NCBI GenBank assembly: GCA_964409685.1
Contig: CAYPEJ010000008.1
Location: 81,267 to 145,266 of the forward strand
DNA from: Clostridium_AI sp964409685
GTDB taxonomy: Bacteria > Bacillota > Clostridia > Lachnospirales > Lachnospiraceae
Direction: 5' to 3'
DNA: 64,000 nucleotides
Part shown: piece after piece, positions 6,668-13,293 of the stretch
How positions within the stretch are numbered: the first letter of the stretch is position 1
How the letters are laid out: the number at the start of each line of letters is the position of its first letter
Translations under genes and position numbers: made by a program
Notes under the pieces: model-generated
Told to the model about the DNA's origin: nothing
The model's database searches: none
What the model saw: the letters and a program-made list of their open reading frames with translations, nothing else

Positions 6668-6811
6668 ATGGAACTTCCTATGGAAACGAAAAAGGACTTT
6701 ATTAAGCGTGTTTATGACATCTGGGATACATTAACAGAACGTGAGCGTGGAAGACTTGAAGGACAGATGGATGTATATGAAAAGCTAGCAGCAGAAAGAA
6801 AGCCAGCATAA
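6668..6811 (+). CDS. 47-aa early phage protein
   Basis: First gene rightwards from the operator, with GGGGG as SD and an ATG at 6668. It encodes a charged helical peptide (MELPMETKKDFIKRVYDIWD then TLTERERGRLEGQMDVYEKL). It lacks a recognisable HTH, so it is not an obvious Cro. Small helical proteins at this site are common in Firmicutes prophages; function unknown. Confidence 0.6.
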   Translation: MELPMETKKDFIKRVYDIWDTLTERERGRLEGQMDVYEKLAAERKPA

Positions 6812-6835
6812 CAATAAGAACAGAGGAGATATACA

Positions 6836-6925
6836 TTAGTGCACTAAAAGATAGAAAGATGTATCAAGAGCAACTTGCTTAGGTGGCAGAACATAGTTGG
6901 TCAACAAGTTTCATCTACTTTTAAT
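6836..6925 (+). pseudogene. Possible decayed Cro-like HTH remnant
   Basis: One frame reads ISALKDRKMYQEQLA, then a TAG, then VAEHSWSTSFIYF and a stop. The first part resembles the start of an XRE domain (RxxRxxxQEQLA). There is no good start codon and the stop falls in the HTH. It could also be chance; confidence is low. Confidence 0.25.
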
Positions 6926-6962
6926 GAGAAAGTAGAAATATTAGAGATTGGAGGAAACGCAG

Positions 6963-7046
6963 ATGGAAATAGAAATAAAGGATAGAAAAGCTGCTGAAAA
7001 ATTACAGCAGCTTATGAATATGAACTTTAAAAAAGCTTTGCTATAA
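6963..7046 (+). CDS. 27-aa ORF
   Basis: ATG at 6963 follows GGAGG and opens 27 codons (MEIEIKDRKAAEKLQQLMNM, then NFKKALL). It has a good SD and phage-like composition but no recognisable family. It may be a leader peptide or a truncated gene. Confidence 0.3.
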   Translation: MEIEIKDRKAAEKLQQLMNMNFKKALL

Positions 7047-7053
7047 AAATTAG

Positions 7054-7394
7054 TTATGCAGGAATGAAAGCTGAAAGATAAGGAGAAAGTTTGTTGACCG
7101 AGAAAGAATGTTCAAAACACTTACTTCTAGTTTCAGCATCAACATCTAATTCACCTTGCAGTACTAGTTGAATGCTTAAAATTGCGAGACAAATCATTTT
7201 TACTTCGTTGCCTGCAAAATGATGTTGATTGTTAGATAACTTTTCAACAACAGATAAACTAGCTTGTGCATCAATCTCAGCTTGTAAATCACTTTCATAT
7301 AAATCTAGCTTTCGAATAAGAGTTAGACCATATCCAATGGCTGAGATATCAGATTCATTAAGTTCAGGGATAGTTGTTTTAGTATTTTTTTCAT
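7054..7394 (-). pseudogene. Minus-strand ORF with a one-base frameshift in a seven-A tract
   Basis: AAGGAG and an ATG (7392-7394) are followed on the minus strand by seven A. One extra A would join the ATG to a 113-codon frame (EKNTKTTIPELNESDISAIG and onward, ending LSAFIPA). As written the ATG frame stops after 22 codons. The long frame has no other start. It is a broken gene, a phase-variable gene or a gene rescued by slippage. The protein is unknown and predicted mostly helical. It is the only minus-strand gene between repressor and late genes, apart from the tiny peptide at 16523. Confidence 0.5.
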
Positions 7395-7502
7395 AAGAAC
7401 TCCTTAAAAATATGTACTAGGTGCTGCAACACCAGTACGTACATTATAAGAGAATTAAAACAAGAAATATGTCGAAAAGGCAGAGATAGAAGCGAACAAG
7501 TT

Positions 7503-7529
7503 ATATCCGTTTTGAGGTGAAACGGATAT
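7503..7529. repeat. 10-bp inverted repeat upstream of the 49-aa gene
   Basis: ATATCCGTTT (7503-7512) and AAACGGATAT (7520-7529) are perfect inverted repeats with a 7-nt loop. They lie 20 bp before the next start codon. It may be an operator or an mRNA hairpin. Confidence 0.5.
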
Positions 7530-7550
7530 ATATAAAGAAGGGAGAGAAAC

Positions 7551-7700
7551 ATGATAAAACATGTAATGGCAGATGGAACAGTTCTTGATTCTGTCAAAGG
7601 GGTAGTAGTACCTGTGACACCAGTAACAGAAGCAGCATATAGAACTGTGCGTGAAATAATGAAAAGAAAGACGGAGAAAGAAACTGTACATACACATTAA
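7551..7700 (+). CDS. Small phage protein (BOW99_gp33-like?)
   Basis: The 49-residue product starts MIKHVMADGTVLDSVKGVVV, a pattern shared by many short early-region proteins of Firmicutes phages. SD GGGAGAG precedes the ATG. It ends 19 bp before the DUF6075-like gene and probably belongs to the same transcript. Function unknown; the family name is from memory. Confidence 0.55.
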   Translation: MIKHVMADGTVLDSVKGVVVPVTPVTEAAYRTVREIMKRKTEKETVHTH

Positions 7701-7719
7701 TAAGAAAGGATGAAAGCAT

Positions 7720-8121
7720 ATGCAAAAGCAAGTGTTATTTAAAGACTCTAAACATAAAGAGTTCTACGGTAAAAAAATTATGGAATATACGAAGTTGAGA
7801 ATGCCAGACAGCTATGTAAAGTCACTAGTTTACTTGTTGTCACTTACGGATGATACGAGAAGAAACTTCAATGGATTATACGATATGCAGCAAGGAAGCA
7901 TTAAGCCTGAGGGGTTAAGAGGTGGATGGCTTACTGGAACAACAAAGAAACTCTGTCTTCTTGCGTTCAACTTGTTTAACGGACGCACACAGGATGGAAG
8001 AAAGAAGATAGCAGAAGAGTTGGTACCAGATGAATTGTTTGCAAATGAGTACGCAGAATACTTCATGCAAGCGATTAAGCTTAGATATCCGCAATATTTT
8101 AAGAAATGTGAGAGCGATTAA
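7720..8121 (+). CDS. DUF6075-like phage protein
   Basis: The 133-residue protein contains the pattern FYGKKIMEYTKLRMPDSYVK, then SLVYLLSLTDDTRRNF, LYDMQQGSIKPEGL and KLCLLAFNLFNG. This corresponds to a domain of unknown function common in Clostridia prophages and conjugative elements. No catalytic motif is apparent. It is a reliable marker of mobile elements rather than a functional clue. SD GAAAGGATG precedes the ATG. Confidence 0.75.
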   Translation: MQKQVLFKDSKHKEFYGKKIMEYTKLRMPDSYVKSLVYLLSLTDDTRRNFNGLYDMQQGSIKPEGLRGGWLTGTTKKLCLLAFNLFNGRTQDGRKKIAEELVPDELFANEYAEYFMQAIKLRYPQYFKKCESD

Positions 8122-8136
8122 AAAAGAAGTGATTGT

Positions 8137-8262
8137 ATGACTTTAGAAAATCTTATTGAACTATATGAGAGATATGGAGTTACTGCATCAGTGGATAATG
8201 GGGAGGTAGTAGCTCTTAACTCAAAAGAATTTGAGGAGGCAGAATATGCGTTTGACGATTAA
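8137..8262 (+). CDS. 41-aa acidic phage ORF
   Basis: ATG at 8137 opens 41 codons (MTLENLIELYERYGVTASVD then NGEVVALNSKEFEEAEYAFD). It overlaps the next gene by 17 bp and lies in a packed operon. The SD (GAAGTGA) is weak. It is unrecognised, probably a small early-region protein. Confidence 0.5.
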   Translation: MTLENLIELYERYGVTASVDNGEVVALNSKEFEEAEYAFDD

Positions 8263-8485
8263 AAATCCAACAGGAACGTACAGAATTCCGTTGGTAGAAA
8301 ATAGCACTATGTATATGTTGGAAGTGGAAAAAGCAGATGTACATAAGCAAGAAAGTAGATTTATCCCAGCGTATTTTGGCCGTGCAGTGGACAAGCTGGG
8401 GCAATATGAAGAGCTTGGGGCTGTAGAAGAAATTAGAGACAAGCTTGCCAGGCTGGACAAGCTGGAAGGGAGAGAAGCAGGGTGA
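8246..8485 (+). CDS. Small phage protein, unknown
   Basis: I place the start at the ATG at 8246 because GAGGAGG lies 8 bp upstream; an upstream TTG at 8231 is also in frame. The 79-residue product contains VDKLGQYEELGAVEEIRDKL, a motif that recurs in small phage proteins of Lachnospiraceae. It shares 4 bp with the next gene, suggesting translational coupling. Confidence 0.6.
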   Translation: MRLTIKNPTGTYRIPLVENSTMYMLEVEKADVHKQESRFIPAYFGRAVDKLGQYEELGAVEEIRDKLARLDKLEGREAG

Positions 8486-8676
8486 AGAAATATCTAATCA
8501 CAGTGATTGAGCCATTTAGCCCGAATGAGAATAAGGAAATTAGATTAGTGCCAGCAAGATCGAAGAGAGAAGCAGAGGAAAAAGCAGAGCCTTATCAGGT
8601 AGTTACAAGCTGTGTACCGTACCAGGGGAAGGCGGCGAACTTATACATAAAGCAATGCAGAGAGAAAAGAGCATAA
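8482..8676 (+). CDS. 64-aa phage protein, unknown
   Basis: It starts with GTG in a GTGA overlap with the previous gene. The product MKKYLITVIEPFSPNENKEI followed by RLVPARSKREAEEKAEPYQV looks like a small alpha/beta fold with a final CREKRA. No family is recognised. Confidence 0.6.
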   Translation: MKKYLITVIEPFSPNENKEIRLVPARSKREAEEKAEPYQVVTSCVPYQGKAANLYIKQCREKRA

Positions 8677-8682
8677 AAAAGA

Positions 8683-8714
8683 GCCAGTGACGAAACTGCA
8701 ATTTCATCACTGGC
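8683..8714. repeat. Hairpin upstream of rep
   Basis: GCCAGTGA (8683-8690) pairs with TCACTGGC (8707-8714), and the loop can pair further (GAAA with TTTC). It ends the preceding gene group but has no T-tract. Confidence 0.55.
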
Positions 8715-8717
8715 AAT

Positions 8718-8766
8718 GCAATAAATGTATACTAAATAAACCTATAAAAAGTATACCATTTATTGC
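8718..8766. repeat. Long imperfect inverted repeat upstream of rep (possible origin)
   Basis: GCAATAAATGTATACT (8718-8733) and AGTATACCATTTATTGC (8750-8766) are inverted with one extra base. Together with the hairpin at 8683 it lies just ahead of an HUH Rep gene, where a double-strand origin could be. That role is inference. Confidence 0.4.
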
Positions 8767-8872
8767 GCCTTTAGTCAATGAAGAAACGGCGAATTTAAGC
8801 CGTTTGGAGCTGGTTTAACCCATTAACTTTAGAACCAGTAAGAGCAGATAAAGCGAGGTGGTATATCTAAGA

Positions 8873-9697
8873 ATGGGATACTTTAAGAGAAGTATTAGAG
8901 CGGGAATGACAATAGAAATCTATAACACATACATGAAGAATGTGGGAAGGAAAGAAGCAGCAGCTAAAGCAAAAGCAACACCAGAAGAAATTGAGAAGGT
9001 AAATGAACTTAATGCGATAGCGAAGCTAACAAGATTATTGAATGCTAATTTTGAAAAGGGAGACATACACTTGGTACTAACTTACTTTAGGCAGGTAAGA
9101 CCAGGACCTGAAGAAGCAAAGGCAAACTTGAAAAAGTTTCTCAGAGATATGAGAAAGAAGTACAAGAATCTGGGGGAACAGTTCAAGTATGTACATGTGA
9201 CAGAGTATAAGAACAACTCAATACATCATCATCTTGTAATTAATAATCTAAGCAGTGCAAATACATTAAAGATAATACGAGATTGCTGGAAGTATGGAAA
9301 TCCTAAGATAGTTACACTTGATGGAACTGGGCAGTATGAAAAGTTAGCGGAATACTTGATAAAAGAGACAAAGAAAACATTTCGAGATAAGGTTGGGCAA
9401 AGACAACGTTTTACACCGAGTCGGAATCTAATTAGACCGAAGCCAGAATGGAAAACAATGAAACGAAATAAATGGCCAGTGGAACCAAAGCCACCAAGAG
9501 GCTGGTATGTAGATAGAAACACTCTCTACAATGGGATAAATCCATTCACTGGAAGAGAGTATCAGAAGTACACGCTGATATCATTAGATGCTGATCCACC
9601 AGAAACGATGAACCAAGAGCAGTGGAAAGAGTGGATAAGAGAGAAAGAAAAGTGGATAAGCTGGAAGGAGGCGAAGTTGAACCGGTGCAACAAGTAA
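8873..9697 (+). CDS. rep: HUH-type rolling-circle replication protein (Rep, ORF2/G2P-like)
   Basis: The product is about 274 residues from ATG 8873; a GTG at 8858 is an alternative start. It has GDIHLVLTYFRQVRPGPEEA, then VTEYKNNSIHHHLVINNL, whose HHH contains the metal-binding HUH, and later GQYEKLAEYLIKETKK with the expected catalytic Tyr. This is the REP_ORF2-G2P type of replication protein, which nicks one strand and covalently joins it. It is known from plasmids, ICEs and filamentous or small phages, and is unusual as the only visible replication initiator of a tailed phage. Starts beginning MGYFKRS are typical of the family. It is followed with overlap by the RNase H-like gene. Confidence 0.82.
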   Translation: MGYFKRSIRAGMTIEIYNTYMKNVGRKEAAAKAKATPEEIEKVNELNAIAKLTRLLNANFEKGDIHLVLTYFRQVRPGPEEAKANLKKFLRDMRKKYKNLGEQFKYVHVTEYKNNSIHHHLVINNLSSANTLKIIRDCWKYGNPKIVTLDGTGQYEKLAEYLIKETKKTFRDKVGQRQRFTPSRNLIRPKPEWKTMKRNKWPVEPKPPRGWYVDRNTLYNGINPFTGREYQKYTLISLDADPPETMNQEQWKEWIREKEKWISWKEAKLNRCNK

Positions 9698-10137
9698 ATA
9701 TCTACATAGAACAACAGTTTACAGGAAATTTCAAGGCAGGTAATGGGAAGTACTCTATTGTCCTCGAACTAGAGACAACCAAAGGAACAATTACAAGAGA
9801 ACATTACAAAGGCTATAGAGGAACGACTAAAAATAGACTAGCAATTCTAGCATGTATAGAAGCGCTAAGTCATTTGACAAAACCATGTGAAGTAACTATC
9901 CGTTTATATAGCCCATACATGGAGCAGTCGGCCAAGTGGTTAGAATCTTGGGTAAGGCAAGGGCTAGATGATAAAAAGAATAGTGACTTGTGGAAGAAAT
10001 ACTACAAATTGTCTTTACAACATCTAGTGACAGTGAAGAATGAGAAAACCAATACATATACACCTGCCATGAAGATGCAGCTAGAAACAAAGGAAATGTT
10101 GATACTGGAAGATTACCAACCAGAGAATGAAGTATAG
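9685..10137 (+). CDS. RNase H-like fold protein
   Basis: The product, about 150 residues, begins VQQVNIYIEQQFTGNFKAGN and continues GKYSIVLELETTKGTITREH, YKGYRGTTKNRLAILACIEA and LSHLTKPCEVTIRLYSPYME. This is the beta-beta-beta-alpha-beta pattern of RNase HI-like domains (T-x-N-R-x-x-L-x-x-x-x-x-A-L). The first acidic residue of the active site is not obvious, so activity is uncertain. The start is unclear: GTG at 9685 is used here, but upstream in-frame GTG codons at 9622 and 9652 are possible. It overlaps rep and is probably part of the replication module. Confidence 0.6.
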   Translation: MQQVNIYIEQQFTGNFKAGNGKYSIVLELETTKGTITREHYKGYRGTTKNRLAILACIEALSHLTKPCEVTIRLYSPYMEQSAKWLESWVRQGLDDKKNSDLWKKYYKLSLQHLVTVKNEKTNTYTPAMKMQLETKEMLILEDYQPENEV

Positions 10138-10147
10138 GAGGAAAACA

Positions 10148-10507
10148 ATGGAGCCATGCCAAGTATTGGGATGTAATTGTATGGGACAGAAACATCATGT
10201 TGTATTCAGAAGTCAAGGAGGGTTAAACATAAGTTCGAATTATCGCTATTTATGTATCAAACATCATTCTGACGGAAAAGAAGCGGTACATAATAACAGA
10301 GAGTTTGACTTGAGACTCAAGAGAGAAGTACAAGCAGAATACGAACAGATGTTTTGTGAGAGTGAATACACAGTAGAACAGATTGCAAAAGAAATTAATT
10401 ACAACAAAGCAAGATTGGTGAAGCGAATGAAAGCAGTACCACAAAGAGCTGGGCAGTATAAGCGAGAAGACATAATACGTTTTTTGATGGGAGGAAAGTT
10501 ATATTGA
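10148..10507 (+). CDS. HNH-like zinc-binding nuclease
   Basis: TAGGAGG lies 6 bp before the ATG at 10148. The product has a Cys/His pattern at its N-terminus (CQVLGCNCMGQKHHVVFRSQ, then LCIKHHS), as in HNH endonucleases with a His-His active site. The C-terminus (YTVEQIAKEINYNKARLVKR) looks like an HTH. It could be a DNA-nicking enzyme in replication or recombination. The downstream gene overlaps by 4 bp. Confidence 0.65.
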   Translation: MEPCQVLGCNCMGQKHHVVFRSQGGLNISSNYRYLCIKHHSDGKEAVHNNREFDLRLKREVQAEYEQMFCESEYTVEQIAKEINYNKARLVKRMKAVPQRAGQYKREDIIRFLMGGKLY

Positions 10508-10806
10508 ACAGCATAATAAGAGCAATGCAGCAGGAAGAAATAAACGCATTGCCAGAAATCAGAAAACTATTAGAAGAGATTAAAAGCATGTCTTCCTCGG
10601 AATTTGCTGAGGCTTGCGCTGATAGACTGACACATAAAAAACATTCATATAGTGTTTGTGGATATATGAGTCAATTAAGAAAAATTATAAAGCTATTAGA
10701 GGCTGGAGCAGAGCAAGTGGAAGCATTAGAAATAGTAGATAGCTGTATAGACATAGACAGCTATCTAAAAGAAGCATACGGAAAGGAGAATGCAAATGTT
10801 CGATAA
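10504..10806 (+). CDS. Helical phage protein, unknown
   Basis: TTG start in an ATTG overlap with the HNH gene; GGGAGG precedes it. The 100-residue product is acidic and largely helical (NALPEIRKLLEEIKSMSSSE). No family is recognised. It overlaps the PcfK-like gene slightly. Confidence 0.55.
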   Translation: MNSIIRAMQQEEINALPEIRKLLEEIKSMSSSEFAEACADRLTHKKHSYSVCGYMSQLRKIIKLLEAGAEQVEALEIVDSCIDIDSYLKEAYGKENANVR

Positions 10807-11296
10807 GTTTGGAGAGTTCAATTCAGCAGAAGAGTTGAATTTGGCAGCAGAAGGTCAGAAAGAACAAAGGGACGAAATAGCATTTTATGCATTGGCAAAA
10901 GAAAATGGAATAGAAAAAGAGGACGCAGCGGATTTTTGGAATGGTGACACAGATAAATTAGCTACAGTAAGAATGGCAGCTTTTGGACGTATTACAGTGC
11001 TAGAAGAGGAAGAAATCAACAAAAATAAAAATCCAATAGAGAAGAGGATGTTGCAAGTTATTCTTGCAATGATTAAAGGAATGTGTGCGGATAAGGATAT
11101 CGCTGAGGCAGTAATGAAAAAAGGAAAAAGACTCGGAAATATTCTTAATGCAATGAGAAATGAGGCGAGAAAGCATAAATTTGGTGATGTGGCTATGTCT
11201 TGCGGAACAGATAGACAATTGCAAGAAATTATTAAAGTATATTTTACTGGAACTGATAATGAGCTTAGGGAAACTATTGAGAAGCTTTATTTGTAA
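10796..11296 (+). CDS. PcfK-like protein
   Basis: Start taken at ATG 10796 with GGAG 8 bp upstream; ATG 10790 is also possible. The 166-residue product includes FDKFGEFNSAEELNLAAEGQ, then LAKENGIEKEDAADFWNGDT and MLQVILAMIKGMCADKDIAE. This fits the PcfK-like family, which sits beside PcfJ genes in conjugative plasmids, ICEs and phages. The biochemical role is unknown. It is directly followed by the PcfJ gene, reproducing the usual pair. Confidence 0.72.
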   Translation: MFDKFGEFNSAEELNLAAEGQKEQRDEIAFYALAKENGIEKEDAADFWNGDTDKLATVRMAAFGRITVLEEEEINKNKNPIEKRMLQVILAMIKGMCADKDIAEAVMKKGKRLGNILNAMRNEARKHKFGDVAMSCGTDRQLQEIIKVYFTGTDNELRETIEKLYL

Positions 11297-11307
11297 GGAG
11301 TGGTAAT

Positions 11308-13284
11308 GTGTTACCTCAAAAAAAAGAACTGAGAAAGATTTTCAAGCAGGATATAAGGCGACTTAATTCATGGGACAAGAATACAGAGTATATTGTGACT
11401 GCTTTTATAGAGAAAGACATTCTAATAATTGATTTCTATGGAAGGAATGGGAATATTTATGCAAGGGTATTCCAGACAAAAGATGATTTTACAACTTTAC
11501 TTTTCGAGAAAAATAAATTTATAAAATCACGTTTTACACATATAGAAAATGTAAAATGTTTTAGAAATTATAGTTTTGAACATGAAGTAAACACAAAGTT
11601 TGAGAATGATGAATATGAAAAGATAGTATTGAATTTTCTAGGAGCATCATCTCGACCATTTGAAAATCTTTTAAAATTGCAAAATGAAGTGCTCTACAAG
11701 AAGAGACTGGCAAAGGAAGATGAAATTTTTAAGTATACAGAAGAACATATGAAGCAAATAGAGCAAGTAGGAGAAGAGTTTACAAACTGGGCAATTGATT
11801 TTACAAAAAGAGAACATACATGGATGTTTAAGAAAAAGGGAGTTTTAGTATGTAGCAATTGTGGAGAGGTACAAACAGATGCAAAAGCAAATACAACTAC
11901 GATATGTCCAGTATGTAAACACAAAGCGAGAGTAACTACAGCGCTTTATAAAGGCGAAATATTTTATCTTGAAAAATTAGAAAAATCAGATTGTCCTGAA
12001 GCAGATTTTCTATTGAGAACATTTGAAATAAGATCATATTCATCTATAAGCAAATCGACAGAAATTTTCATGAAGGAAATAAGGAGAGAGTATATTAGTG
12101 CTGAAGGAATAGTATATCAGTACAATATGTCGTTTTATAAAGTAAAAGAACGATGGATAGAGAAAAGTGATTTAAAAGACGAGGAGGGCGGGACATTATT
12201 TGAGTTTGGAAAACCAAGATATTCTACTTTATATCCGATAATTGACAAGGATATAAAAGAAAAATTGAATAGAACTGGATATGAAATATTAATCAAAAAT
12301 GAAACTAAAACAGTTTGGTCAATACTCTTGCAGCGTTCATACTGGAAAGAAGAAATAAACGAGTACATAATAAAAGCAGGAATGACAGAGTTGTTAAACG
12401 ATTTGTTGGAAGTGCCAGAATATGGACTAATAAAATCAGTTGAAAGAAAACTTCATAAAGCATTAGGGATAGAGAAGAGCCATATGCAATTTATGAAACA
12501 ATACAATTTGGGAATTGAAGGCTTAGAATTTGTACAGATGTCAGAAAAGATAAAGATGGAACCAAAGAAAGAGTATTTGGACATAGCTTTAAAGGTAGGA
12601 AATCACAAGTGGTTTGAGATGCTGGAATACTCAAAGCCACAGAAAGCTATTAATTATGTCAAAAAACAATTGAAGATTATGAAAATAAGTAAGCCGTGGG
12701 GATACGATTATAAAAAATATCAACAATACAAATGGAAAACGGTAATAGATACATGGATAGACTATCTCAAAATGGCAAAAAAGCTAAATTGGAATGTAGA
12801 AGACAGCTATTTCAAATATCCTAAAAATTTAGTAGAGGCACATAATGAGGTGTTGAGAATAGTACATCAAAATGAAGAAAAGCTGAGGGAGAAAAAGAGA
12901 AAGGAAGATTCAAAAAAAATAGCAGAAATGAAGGAGAAGCTTGAGAAAGAATATTCGTTTGAAGCGTTTGGATATACAATCGTTGCTCCAAGGAATGCAC
13001 AAGAGATAGTTAAAGAGGGAAATAAACTAAAACACTGTGTAGGAAGAAGTGATTACATTGAGAGGATGGCAGAAGGAAAAACCGTAATATTGTTCTTAAG
13101 AAAATTGCAAGAATTAGATAAGCCGTTTGTAACGATAGAAATCATTAATGGGAAAATAGGGCAGTATCACGGATATAATAATGAGATGACAAAATCCAGA
13201 CAGTTACCAAAGGAAGTACACAAGTTTATGAAGATGTTTGAAGAGCAAGTGTTAAGTAAAAGAAAGATAAGAATCGCAGTATAG
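11308..13284 (+). CDS. PcfJ-like protein
   Basis: GTG start behind AAGGAG. The 658-residue product has a zinc ribbon (CSNCGEVQ, then CPVCKHKARV, about 190-212) and a C-terminal PcfJ domain with the hallmark GNKLKHCVGRSDYIERMAEG followed by KTVILFLRKL (about 572-600). PcfJ-type proteins are widespread in mobile elements of Firmicutes; the name comes from pCF10 conjugation and the enzyme activity is not established. It is paired with PcfK upstream and followed after 9 bp by a large unknown gene. Confidence 0.85.
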   Translation: MLPQKKELRKIFKQDIRRLNSWDKNTEYIVTAFIEKDILIIDFYGRNGNIYARVFQTKDDFTTLLFEKNKFIKSRFTHIENVKCFRNYSFEHEVNTKFENDEYEKIVLNFLGASSRPFENLLKLQNEVLYKKRLAKEDEIFKYTEEHMKQIEQVGEEFTNWAIDFTKREHTWMFKKKGVLVCSNCGEVQTDAKANTTTICPVCKHKARVTTALYKGEIFYLEKLEKSDCPEADFLLRTFEIRSYSSISKSTEIFMKEIRREYISAEGIVYQYNMSFYKVKERWIEKSDLKDEEGGTLFEFGKPRYSTLYPIIDKDIKEKLNRTGYEILIKNETKTVWSILLQRSYWKEEINEYIIKAGMTELLNDLLEVPEYGLIKSVERKLHKALGIEKSHMQFMKQYNLGIEGLEFVQMSEKIKMEPKKEYLDIALKVGNHKWFEMLEYSKPQKAINYVKKQLKIMKISKPWGYDYKKYQQYKWKTVIDTWIDYLKMAKKLNWNVEDSYFKYPKNLVEAHNEVLRIVHQNEEKLREKKRKEDSKKIAEMKEKLEKEYSFEAFGYTIVAPRNAQEIVKEGNKLKHCVGRSDYIERMAEGKTVILFLRKLQELDKPFVTIEIINGKIGQYHGYNNEMTKSRQLPKEVHKFMKMFEEQVLSKRKIRIAV

Positions 13285-13293
13285 GAGGAAGAC

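Noticed and set aside
8858..8872. GTG 8858 as start of rep
   Set aside because: The GTG overlaps the likely SD (GAGGTGG), and family members begin with the MGYFKRS-type sequence found at 8873.
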